A DNA stretch of 64,000 nucleotides from Acanthosepion esculentum (taxonomy: Eukaryota; Mollusca; Cephalopoda; Sepiida; Sepiidae): positions 62,767,804 to 62,831,803 of the forward strand of contig OZ038479.1 in NCBI GenBank assembly GCA_964036315.1, given 5' to 3'. Positions 11,681 to 22,923 of this stretch are shown here, piece by piece. The notes beneath the pieces were generated by a model. That model did not search any database. It was not told where the DNA came from and saw nothing but the letters and a program-made list of their open reading frames with translations. The position numbers were made by a program, and so were the translations under genes. The stretch's first letter is position 1. Each line of letters opens with the position of its first letter.

Positions 11681-14600
11681 GCAAATAGGAATACTGCATA
11701 TTTTGCTATTTATCAATAGAAAAGTTAGAAAACATATTGAAATATTGCATCTTTTGTTATTTTGCAATAAAAAAGTTAGAATGCAAATAGGAATACTGCA
11801 TATTTTAGTCTTTTTCAATAGAAAAGTTAGAAAACCTATTGAAATATTGCATCTTTTGTTATTTTGCAATAAAAAAGTTAGAATGCAAATAGGAATACTG
11901 CATATTTTGGTCATTTTCAATAGAAAAGTAAGAAAACATATTGAAATATTGCATCTTTTGTTATTTTGCAATAAAAAAGTTAGAATGCAAATAGGAATAC
12001 TGCATATTTTAGTCTTTTTCAATAGAAAAGTTAGAAAACCTATTGAAATATTGCATCTTTTGTTATTTTGCAATAAAAAAGTTAGAATGCAAATAGGAAT
12101 ACTGCATATTTTAGTCTTTTTCAATAGAAAAGTTAGAAAACCTATTGAAATATTGCATCTTTTGTTATTTTGCAATAAAAAAGTTAGAATGCAAATAGGA
12201 ATACTGCATATTTTGGTCATTTTCAATAGAAAAGTAAGAAAACATATTGAAATATTGCATCTTTTGTTATTTTGCAATAAAAAAGTTAGAATGCAAATAG
12301 GAATACTGCATATTTTAGTCTTTTTCAATAGAAAAGTTAGGAAACATATTGAAATATTGCATCTTTTGTTATTTTGCAATAAAAAAGTTAGAATGCAAAT
12401 AGGAATACTGCATATTTTAGTCTTTTTCAATAGAAAAGTTAGAAAACCTATTGAAATATTGCATCTTTTGTTATTTTGCAATAAAAAAGTTAGAATGCAA
12501 ATAGGAATACTGCATATTTTAGTCTTTTTCAATAGAAAAGTTAGAAAACCTATTGAAATATTGCATCTTTTGTTATTTTGCAATAAAAAAGTTAGAATGC
12601 AAATAGGAATACTGCATATTTTGGTCATTTTCAATAGAAAAGTAAGAAAACATATTGAAATATTGCATCTTTTGTTATTTTGCAATAAAAAAGTTAGAAT
12701 GCAAATAGGAATACTGCATATTTTAGTCTTTTTCAATAGAAAAGTTAGGAAACATATTGAAATATTGCATCTTTTGTTATTTTGCAATAAAAAAGTTAGA
12801 ATGCAAATAGGAATACTGCATATTTTAGTCTTTTTCAATAGAAAAGTTAGAAAACCTATTGAAATATTGCATCTTTTGTTATTTTGCAATAAAAAAGTTA
12901 GAATGCAAATAGGAATACTGCATATTTTAGTCTTTTTCAATAGAAAAGTTAGAAAACCTATTGAAATATTGCATCTTTTGTTATTTTGCAATAAAAAAGT
13001 TAGAATGCAAATAGGAATACTGCATATTTTAGTCTTTTTCAATAGAAAAGTTAGAAAACCTATTGAAATATTGCATCTTTTGTTATTTTGCAATAAAAAA
13101 GTTAGAATGCAAATAGGAATACTGCATATTTTGGTCATTTTCAATAGAAAAGTAAGAAAACATATTGAAATATTGCATCTTTTGTTATTTTGCAATAAAA
13201 AAGTTAGAATGCAAATAGGAATACTGCATATTTTAGTCTTTTTCAATAGAAAAGTTAGGAAACATATTGAAATATTGCATCTTTTGTTATTTTGCAATAA
13301 AAAAGTTAGAATGCAAATAGGAATACTGCATATTTTAGTCTTTTTCAATAGAAAAGTTAGAAAACCTATTGAAATATTGCATCTTTTGTTATTTTGCAAT
13401 AAAAAAGTTAGAATGCAAATAGGAATACTGCATATTTTGGTCATTTTCAATAGAAAAGTAAGAAAACCTATTGAAATATTGCATCTTTTGTTATTTTGCA
13501 ATAAAAAAGTTAGAATGCAAATAGGAATACTGCATATTTTAGTCTTTTTCAATAGAAAAGTTAGAAAACCTATTGAAATATTGCATCTTTTGTTATTTTG
13601 CAATAAAAAAGTTAGAATGCAAATAGGAATACTGCATATTTTGGTCTTTTTCAATGGAAAAGTTAGAAAACATATTGAAATATTGCATCTTTTGTTATTT
13701 TGCACTAAAAAAGTTAGAATGCAAATAGGAATACTGCATATTTTGCTATTTATCAATAGAAAAGTTAGAAAACATATTGAAATATTGCATCTTTTGTTAT
13801 TTTGCAATAAAAAAGTTAGAATGCAAAAAGGAATACTGCATATTTTGGTATTTATCAATAGAATAGTTAGAAAACATATTGAAATATTGCATCTTTTGTT
13901 ATTTTGCAATAAAAAAGTTAGAATGCAAATAGGAATACTGCATATTGTTATATTTTTCAATAGAAAAGTTAGAAAACATATTGAAATATTGCATCTTTTG
14001 TTATTTTGCAATAAAAAAGTTAGAATGCAAATAGGAATACTGCATATTTTGGTCTTTTTCAATAGAAAAATTAGAAAACATATTGAAATATTGCATCTTT
14101 TGTTATTTTGCAATAAAAAAGTTAGAATGCAAATAGGAATACTGCATATTGTTATATTTTTCAATATAAAAGTTAGAAAAGATATGGAAATATTGCATCT
14201 TTTGTTATTTTGCAATAAAAAAGTTAGAATGCAAAAAGGAATACTGCATATTTTGGTATTTATCAATAGAAAAGTTAGAAAACATATTGAAATATTGCAT
14301 CTTTTGTCATTTTGCAATAAAAAAGTTAGAATGCAAATAGGAATACTGCATATTGTTATATTTTTCAATAGAAAAGTTAGAAAACATATTGAAATATTGT
14401 ATCTTTTGTTATTTTGCAATAAAAAAGTTAGAATGCAAATAGGAATACTGCATATTTTGGTCATTTTCAATAGAAAAGTTAGAAAACATATTGAAATATT
14501 ATATCTTTTGTTATTTTGCAATAAAAAAGTTAGAATACAAAAAGGAATACTTCATATTTTGGTATTTATCAATAGAAAAGTTAGAAAACATATTGAAACA

Positions 14601-15053
14601 TTGCATCTTTTGTTATTTTGCAATAAAAAAGTTAGAATGCAAATAGGAATACTGCATATTTTAGTATTTATCAATAGAAAAGTTAGAAAACATATTGAAA
14701 CATTGCATCTTTTGTTATTTTGCAATAAAAAAGTTAGAATGCAAATAGGAATACTGCATATTTTGGTATTTATCAATAGAAAAGTTAGAAAACATATTGA
14801 AACATTGCATCTTTTGTTATTTTGCAATAAAAAAGTTAGAATGCAAATAGGAATACTGCATATTTTGATATTTATCAAGAGAAAATTTAGAAAACATATT
14901 GAAATATTGCATCTTTTGTTATTTTGCAATAAAAAAGTTAGAATGCAAATAGGATTACTGCATATTTTCGTATTTATCAATAGAAAAGTTAGAAAACTTA
15001 TTGAAACAATGCATCTTTTGTTATTTTGCAATAAAAAGTTAGAATGCAAATAG
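11577..15053 (+). other. 1158-codon open frame produced by the repeat; not annotated as a gene
   Basis: This is the longest open frame in the window. It is a run of 34-residue repeats, each made of two 17-residue halves such as LHLLLFCNKKVRMQIGI and LHILVFINRKVRKHIEI. The opposite strand is open at the same time over 14521-11522 (999 codons). A unit length divisible by 3 keeps a stop-free frame open until an indel breaks it, so length is no evidence of coding. Frequent variants change residues freely (I/T, H/P, F/I), the frame is broken and reset by 1- and 2-bp indels elsewhere, and no promoter-like or unique 5-prime region exists. Confidence 0.9.
11760..13640. repeat. 408-bp (4-mer) higher-order repeat
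   Basis: Four monomer types follow each other in fixed order. Two have ttttagtctttttcaatag and gaaaacctattg, then comes one with ttttggtcattttcaatag and gaaaagtaag, then one with ttttagtc and gttaggaaacatattg. The ggtcatt core recurs with its tcatt at 11911, 12217, 12625, 13135 and 13441, spacings of 306, 408, 510 and 306 bp. So the normal 4-mer coexists with a 5-mer that gained one cctattg monomer and with shortened 3-mers at the ends. Copies look almost identical, so the expansion is probably recent. Confidence 0.9.
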
Positions 15054-15248
15054 GAATACTGCATATTTTGGTCTTTTTCAATAGAAAAGTTAGAAAACAT
15101 ATTGAAACATTGCATCTTTTGTTATTTTGCAATAAAAAGTTAGAATGCAAAAAGAAATACTGCATATTTTGGTCTTTTTCAATAGAAAAGTTAGAAAACA
15201 TATTGAAATATTGCATCTATTGTTATTTTGGAATAAAAAAGTTAGAAG
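14363..15248. repeat. Segmental copy, right member of the 3568-bp pair
   Basis: This is the partner of 10795-11680 and the fourth copy of the gaaacattgc block. The copies separate at about 15248, where this one reads gaaggcaaatagg (as at 6890 and 8315) and the other gaatgcaaatagg. The right flank of this copy therefore joins the 8.3-kb type of sequence, a mosaic of two source segments. Confidence 0.84.
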
Positions 15249-15345
15249 GCAAATAGGAATACTGCATATTTTGGTATTTATCAATAGAAAAGTTAGAAAA
15301 CCTATTGAAATATTGCATCTTTTGTTATTTTGCAATAAAAAAGTT

Positions 15346-16859
15346 AGAATGCAAATAGGAATACTGCATATTTTGGTCATTTTCAATAGAAAAGTAAGAA
15401 AACATATTGAAATATTGCATCTTTTGTTATTTTGCAATAAAAAAGTTAGAATGCAAATAGGAATACTGCATATTTTGGTCTTTTTCAATGGAAAAGTTAG
15501 AAAACATATTGAAATATTGCATCTTTTGTTATTTTGCAATAAAAAAGTTAGAATGCAAAAAGGAATACTGCATATTTTGGTATTTATCAATAGAAAAGTT
15601 AGAAAACATATTGAAATATTGCATCTTTTGTTATTTTGCACTAAAAAAGTTAGAATGCAAATAGGAATACTGCATATTTTGCTATTTATCAATAGAAAAG
15701 TTAGAAAACATATTGAAATATTGCATCTTTTGTTATTTTGCAATAAAAAAGTTAGAATGCAAATAGGAATACTGCATATTGTTATATTTTTCAATAGAAA
15801 AGTTAGAAAACATATTGAAATATTGCATCTTTTGTTATTTTGCAATAAAAAAGTTAGAATGCAAATAGGAATACTGCATATTTTGGTCTTTTTCAATAGA
15901 AAAGTTAGAAAACATATTGAAATATTGCATCTTTTGTTATTTTGCAATAAAAAAGTTAGAATGGAAAAAGGAATGCTGCATATTTTGGTATTTATCAATA
16001 GAAAAGTTAGAAAACATATTGAAATATTGCATCTTTTGTTATTTTGCACTAAAAAAGTTAGAATGCAAATAGGAATACTGCATATTTTGGTATTTATCAA
16101 TAGAAAAGTTAGAAAACATATTGAAATATTGCATCTTTTGTTATTTTGCAATAAAAAAGTTAGAATTTAAAAAGGAATACTGCATATTGTTATATTTTTT
16201 AATAGAAAAGTTAGAAAACCTATAGAAATATTGCATCTTTTGTTATTTTGCAATAAAAAAAGTTAGAATGCATATAGGAATACTGCATATTTTGGTCTTT
16301 TTCAATAGAAAAGTTAGAAAACATATTGAAATATTGCATCTATTGTTATTTTGCAATAAAAAAGTTAGAATGCAAAAAGGAATACTATATATTTTGGTAT
16401 TTATCAATAGAAAAGTTAGAAAACATATTGAAATATTGCATCTTTTGTTATTTTGCAACAAAAAGTTAGAATGCAAAAAGGAATACTGCATATTTGGGTC
16501 TTTTTCAATAGAAAAGTTAGAAAACATATTGAAATATTGCATCTTTTGTTATTTTGCAACAAAAAGTTAGAATGCAAATAGGAATACTGCATATTTTGGT
16601 CTTTTTCAATAGAAAAGTTAGAAAACATATTGAAATATTGCATCTTTATTTATTTTGCAATAAAAAAGTTAGAATGCAAATAGGAATACTGCATATTTTG
16701 GTCTTTTTCAATAGAAAAGTTAGAAAACATATTGAAATATTGCATCTTTTGTTATTTTGCAATAAAAAAGTTAGAATGCAAAAAGGAATACTGCATATTT
16801 TGGTATTTATCAATAGAAAAGTTAGAAAACATATTGAAATATTGCATCTTTTGTTATTT
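15346..16859. repeat. Segmental copy, right member of the ~6.8-kb-offset pair
   Basis: This is the partner of 8415-10030. It lacks the ttgttatatttttc monomer (partner near 8540) and the monomer with caatagaatagttag (partner near 8960). It has one additional monomer near 16370-16470 with aatactatatattttgg. It ends at about 16859, where the partner has ttttgaactaaaa and this copy ttttgcactaaaa. Confidence 0.8.
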
Positions 16860-18572
16860 TGCACTAAAAAAGTTAGAATGCAAATAGGAATACTGCATAT
16901 TTTGGTATTTATCAATAGAAAATTTAGAAAACATATTGAAATATTGCATCTTTTGTTATTTTGCAATAAAAAAGTTAGAATGCAAAAAGGAATACTGCAT
17001 ATTTTGGTATTTATCAATAGAATAGTTAGAAAACATATTGAAATATTGCATCTTTTGTTATTTTGCAATAAAAAAGTTAGAATGCAAATAGGAATACTAC
17101 ATATTTTGGTCTTTTTCAATAGAAAAGTTAGAAAACATATTGAAATATTGCATCTTTTGTTATTTTGCAATAAAAAAGTTAGAATACAAAAAGGAATACT
17201 TCATATTTTGGTATTTATCAATAGAAAAGTTAGAAAACATATTGAAATATTGCATCTTTTGTCATTTTGCAATAAAAAAGTTAGAATGCAAATAGGAATA
17301 CTGCATATTGTTATATTTTTCAATAGAAAAGTTAGAAAACATATTGAAATATTGCATCTTTTGTTATTTTGCAATAAAAAAGTTAGAATGCAAATAGGAA
17401 TACTACATATTTTGGTTTTTTTCAATAGAAAAGTTAGAAAACATATTGAAATATTGCATCTTTTGTTATTTTGCAATAAAAAAGTTAGAATGCAAATAAG
17501 AATACTGCATATTGTTATATTTTTCAATAGAAAAGTTAGAAAACATATTGAAATATTGCATCTTTTGTTATTTTGCAATAAAAAAGTTAGAATGCAAATA
17601 GGAATACTGCATATTTTGGTCTTTTTCAATAGAAAAGTTAGAAAACATATTGAAATATTGCATCTTTTGTTATTTTGCAATAAAAAAGTTAGAATGCAAA
17701 TAGGAATACTGCATATTTTGGTATATATCAATAGAAAAGTTAGAAAACATATTGAAATATTGCATCTTTTGTTATTTTGCAATAAAAAAGTTAGAATGCA
17801 AATAGGAATACTGCATATTTTGGTCTTTTTCAATAGAAAAATTAGAAAACATATTGAAATATTGCATCTTTTGTTATTTTGCAATAAAAAAGTTAGAATG
17901 CAAATAGGAATACTGCATATTGTTATATTTTTCAGTATAAAAGTTAGAAAAGATATGGAAATATTGCATCTTTTGTTATTTTGCAATAAAAAAGTTGGAA
18001 TGCAAAAATGAATACTGCATATTTTGGTATTTATCAATAGAAAAGTTAGAAAACATATTGAAATATTGTATCTTTTGTTATTTTGCAATAAAAAAGTTAG
18101 AATGCAAAAAGGAATACTGCATATTTTGGTATTTATCAATAGAAAAGTTAGAAAACATATTGAAATATTGCATCTTTTGTCATTTTGCAATAAAAAAGTT
18201 AGAATGCAAATAGGAATACTGCATATTGTTATATTTTTCAATAGAAAAGTTAGAAAACATATTGAAATATTGCATCTTTTGTTATTTTGCAATAAAAAAG
18301 TTAGAATGCACATAGGAATACTGCATATTTTGGTCATTTTCAATAGAAAAGTTAGAAAACATATTGAAATATTGCATCTTTTGTTATTTTGCAATAAAAA
18401 AGTTAGAATGCAAATAGGAATACTACATATTTTGGTTTTTTCAATAGAAAAGTTAGAAAACATATTGAAATATTGCATCTTTTGTTATTTTGCAATAAAA
18501 AAGTTAGAATGCAAATAGGAATACTGCATATTTTGGTCTTTTTCAATAGAAAAGTTAGAAAACATATTGAAA

Positions 18573-18599
18573 TATTGCATCTTTTGTTATTTTGCAATA
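18573..18599. repeat. 27-bp dyad TATTGCA / TGCAATA in half A (type copy)
   Basis: The arms TATTGCA (18573-18579) and TGCAATA (18593-18599) are perfect 7-bp inverted repeats around a 13-base T-rich loop. The structure recurs in every monomer with the gaaatattgc junction. The gaaacattgc variant shortens the arms to 6 bp. A second, overlapping dyad pairs TTTGCA (18591-18596) with TGCAAA (18612-18617). Short dyads are common in centromeric satellites, but no function is shown here. Confidence 0.6.
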
Positions 18600-18676
18600 A
18601 AAAAGTTAGAATGCAAATAGGAATACTGCATATTTTGGTATTTATCAATAGAAAAGTTAGAAAACATATTGAAATA
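18575..18676 (+). repeat. Representative consensus monomer (102 bp = half A + half B)
   Basis: This copy matches the commonest base at essentially every position and serves as a type monomer. Half A is 18575-18625 and half B is 18626-18676, each 51 bp. The halves agree at 40 of 51 positions; they differ at positions 1, 7, 13, 19, 20, 26, 38, 39, 42, 45 and 47. Shared words are tgcat near the start, caata in the middle and gttagaa in the third quarter. The monomer therefore arose by duplication of a 51-bp ancestor followed by divergence and amplification as a dimer. Most variation between monomers sits in the core of half B, bases 8-26, and at the B-to-A junction (gaaatattgc or gaaacattgc). 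Confidence 0.97.
18611..18618 (+). promoter_or_regulatory. POU/Oct octamer match ATGCAAAT in half A (type copy)
   Basis: ATGCAAAT is an exact match to the octamer bound by POU-domain proteins (reverse complement ATTTGCAT). It lies in half A of most monomers of the array, so exact matches recur every 102 bp across most of 64 kb. Variant monomers lose it through atgcaaaaagg, atgcacatagg or atgcaaagagg, whereas the atgcaaataag variant keeps it. The match is seen in the sequence; binding is only a possibility, and an AT-rich 8-mer can match by chance once and then be copied with the satellite. Confidence 0.4.
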
Positions 18677-21600
18677 TTGCATCTTTTGTTATTTTGCAAT
18701 AAAAAAGTTAGAATGCAAATAGGAATACTGCATATTTTGGTATTTATCAATAGAAAAGTTAGAAAACATATTGAAATATTGCATCTTTTGTTATTTTGCA
18801 ATAAAAAAGTTAGAATGCAAATAGGAATACTGCATATTTTGGTCTTTTTCAATAGAAAAATTAGAAAACATATTGAAATATTGCATCTTTTGTTATTTTG
18901 CAATAAAAAAGTTAGAATGCAAATAGGAATACTGCATATTGTTATATTTTTCAGTATAAAAGTTAGAAAAGATATGGAAATATTGCATCTTTTGTTATTT
19001 TGCAATAAAAAAGTTAGAATGCAAAAAGGAATACTGCATATTTTGGTATTTATCAATAGAAAAGTTAGAAAACATATTGAAATATTGCATCTTTTGTCAT
19101 TTTGCAATAAAAAAGTTAGAATGCAAATAGGAATACTGCATATTGTTATATTTTTCAATAGAAAAGTTAGAAAACATATTGAAATATTGTATCTTTTGTT
19201 ATTTTGCAATAAAAAAGTTAGAATGCAAATAGGAATACTGCATATTTTGGTCATTTTCAATAGAAAAGTTAGAAAACATATTGAAATATTATATCTTTTG
19301 TTATTTTGCAATAAAAAAGTTAGAATACAAAAAGGAATACTTCATATTTTGGTATTTATCAATAGAAAAGTTAGAAAACATATTGAAATATTGCATCTTT
19401 TGTTATTTTGCAATAAAAAAGTTAGAATGCAAATAGGAATACTGCATATTTTGGTCTTTTTCAATAGAAAAGTTAGAAAACATATTGAAATATTGCATCT
19501 TTTGTTCTTTTGCAATAAAAAAGTTAGAATGCAAATAGGAATACTGCATATTTTGGTATTTATCAATAGAAAAGTTAGAAAACATATTGAAATATTGCAT
19601 CTTTTGTTATTTTGCAATAAAAAAGTTAGAATGCAAATAGGAATACTGCATATTTTGGTATTTATCAATAGAAAAGTTAGAAAACATATTGAAATATTGC
19701 ATCTTTTGTTATTTTGCAATAAAAAAGTTAGAATGCAAATAGGAATACTGCATATTGTTATATTTTTCAATAGAAAAGTTAGAAAACATATTGAAATATT
19801 GTATCTTTTGTTATTTTGCAATAAAAAAGTTAGAATGCAAAAAGGAATACTATATATTTTGGTATTTATCAATAGAAAAGTTAGAAAACATATTGAAATA
19901 TTGCATCTTTTGTTATTTTGCAACAAAAAGTTAGAATGCAAAAAGGAATACTGCATATTTGGGTCTTTTTCAATAGAAAAGTTAGAAAACATATTGAAAT
20001 ATTGCATCTTTTGTCATTTTGCAATAAAAAAGTTAGAATGCAAATAGGAATACTGCATATTGTTATATTTTTCAATAGAAAAGTTAGAAAACATATTGAA
20101 ATATTGTATCTTTTGTTATTTTGCAATAAAAAAGTTAGAATGCAAATAGGAATACTGCATATTTTGGTCATTTTCAATAGAAAAGTTAGAAAACATATTG
20201 AAATATTATATCTTTTGTTATTTTGCAATAAAAAAGTTAGAATACAAAAAGGAATACTTCATATTTTGGTATTTATCAATAGAAAAGTTAGAAAACATAT
20301 TGAAATATTGCATCTTTTGTCATTTTGCAATAAAAAAGTTAGAATGCAAATAGGAATACTGCATATTGTTATATTTTTCAATAGAAAAGTTAGAAAACAT
20401 ATTGAAATATTGCATCTTTTGTTATTTTGCAATAAAAAAGTTAGAATGCACATAGGAATACTGCATATTTTGGTCATTTTCAATAGAAAAGTTAGAAAAC
20501 ATATTGAAATATTGCATCTTTTGTTATTTTGCAATAAAAAAGTTAGAATGCTAATAGGAATACTACATATTTTGGTTTTTTCAATAGAAAAGTTAGAAAA
20601 CATATTGAAATATTGCATCTTTTGTTATTTTGCAATAAAAAAGTTAGAATGCAAATAGGAATACTACATATTTTGGTTTTTTTCAATAGAAAAGTTAGAA
20701 AACATATTGAAATATTGCATATTTTGTTATTTTGGAATAAAAAAGTTAGAATGCAAATAAGAATACTGCATATTGTTATATTTTTCAATAGAAAAGTTAG
20801 AAAACATATTGCAATATTACATCTTTTGTTATTTTGCAATAAAAAAGTTAGAATGCAAATAGGAATACTGCATATTTTGGTCTTTTTCAATAGAAAAGTT
20901 AGAAAACATATTGAAATATTGCATCTTTTGTTATTTTGCAATAAAAAAGTTAGAATGCAAATAGGAATACTGCATATTTTGGTCTTTTTCAATAGAAAAG
21001 TTAGAAAACATATTGAAATATTGCATCTTTTGTTATTTTGCACTAAAAAAGTTAGAATGCAAATAGGAATACTGCATATTTTGGTATTTATCAATAGAAA
21101 ATTTAGAAAACATATTGAAATATTGCATCTTTTGTTATTTTGCAATAAAAAAGTTAGAATGCAAATAGGAATACTGCATATTTTGGTCTTTTTCAATAGA
21201 AAAATTAGAAAACATATTGAAATATTGCATCTTTTGTTATTTTGCAATAAAAAAGTTAGAATGCAAATAGGAATACTGCATATTGTTATATTTTTCAGTA
21301 TAAAAGTTAGAAAAGATATGGAAATATTGCATCTTTTGTTATTTTGCAATAAAAAAGTTAGAATGCAAAAAGGAATACTGCATATTTTGGTATTTATCAA
21401 TAGAAAAGTTACAAAAAATATTGAAATATTGCATCTTTTGTCATTTTGCAATAAAAAAGTTAGAATGCAAATAGGAATACTGCATATTGTTATATTTTTC
21501 AATAGAAAAGTTAGAAAACATATTGAAATATTGTATCTTTTGTTATTTGGCAATAAAAAAGTTAGAATGCAAATAGGAATACTGCATATTTTGGTCATTT

Positions 21601-22923
21601 TCAATAGAAAAGTTAGAAAACATATTGAAATATTATATCTTTTGTTATTTTGCAATAAAAAAGTTAGAATACAAAAAGGAATACTTCATATTTTGGTATT
21701 TATCAATAGAAAAGTTAGAAAACATATTGAAATATTGCATCTTTTGTTATTTTGCAATAAAAAAGTTAGAATGCAAATAGGAATACTGCATATTTTGGTC
21801 TTTTTCAATAGAAAAGTTAGAAAACATATTGAAATATTGCATCTTTTGTTATTTTGCAATAAAAAAGTTAGAATGCAAATAGGAATACTGCATATTTTGG
21901 TATTTATCAATAGAAAAGTTAGAAAACATATTGAAATATTGCATCTTTTGTTATTTTGCAATAAAAAAGTTAGAATGCAAATAGGAATACTGCATATTTT
22001 GGTATTTATCAATAGAAAAGTTAGAAAACATATTGAAATATTGCATCTTTTGTTATTTTGCAATAAAAAAGTTAGAATGCAAATAGGAATACTGCATATT
22101 TTGGTCTTTTTCAATAGAAAAATTAGAAAACATTGAAATATTGCATCTTTTGTTATTTTGCAATAAAAAAGTTAGAATGCAAATAGGAATACTGCATATT
22201 GTTATATTTTTCAGTATAAAAGTTAGAAAAGATATGGAAATATTGCATCTTTTGTTATTTTGCAATAAAAAAGTTAGAATGCAAAAAGGAATACTGCATA
22301 TTTTGGTATTTATCAATAGAAAAGTTAGAAAACATATTGAAATATTGCATCTTTTGTCATTTTGCAATAAAAAAGTTAGAATGCAAATAGGAATACTGCA
22401 TATTGTTATATTTTTCAATAGAAAAGTTAGAAAACATATTGAAATATTGTATCTTTTGTTATTTTGCAATAAAAAAGTTAGAATGCAAATAGGAATACTG
22501 CATATTTTGGTCATTTTCAATAGAAAAGTTAGAAAACATATTGAAATATTATATCTTTTGTTATTTTGCAATAAAAAAGTTAGAATACAAAAAGGAATAC
22601 TTCATATTTTGGTATTTATCAATAGAAAAGTTAGAAAACATATTGAAATATTGCATCTTTTGTCATTTTGCAATAAAAAAGTTAGAATGCAAATAGGAAT
22701 ACTGCATATTGTTATATTTTTCAATAGAAAAGTTAGAAAACATATTGAAATATTGCATCTTTTGTTATTTTGCAATAAAAAAGTTAGAATGCACATAGGA
22801 ATACTGCATATTTTGGTCATTTTCAATAGAAAAGTTAGAAAACATATTGAAATATTGCATCTTTTGTTATTTTGCAATAAAAAAGTGAGAATGCAAATAG
22901 GAATACTACATATTTTGGTTTTT

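Larger units (their letters stand above)
16860..22923 (+). repeat. Sub-array: mosaic of gatatgg and gaatacaaaaagg monomers
   Basis: Mainly ttttggtctttttcaatag, ttgttatatttttcaatag and ttttggtatttatcaatag monomers. Two rare markers are scattered through it. The junction aaaagatatggaaat occurs at 17952, 18971, 21315 and 22231 (spacings 1019, 2344 and 916 bp). The half A gaatacaaaaaggaatacttc occurs at 17182, 19323, 20240, 21667 and 22583. Spacings are near whole numbers of monomers less 1-2 bp because a short monomer with ggttttttcaatag is carried along. The zone is a patchwork of repeated copying with different unit lengths. Confidence 0.78.

Noticed and set aside
11577..15053. A very long forward open frame (1158 codons) that might be a repetitive membrane or surface protein
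   Set aside because: The repeat length is a multiple of 3, so a frame without stops persists automatically. The opposite strand is open too, common variants change residues without restraint, and no unique start or end region exists.
18575..18587. C/EBP-ATF type site (ATTGCATC, reverse GATGCAAT)
   Set aside because: It resembles the composite element but is short and AT-rich, with no support beyond similarity; weaker than the exact octamer match.
18573..18599. Rho-independent terminator or functional hairpin
   Set aside because: The arms are only 7 bp, A/T-rich and copied in nearly every unit; this is a property of the satellite rather than a terminator.
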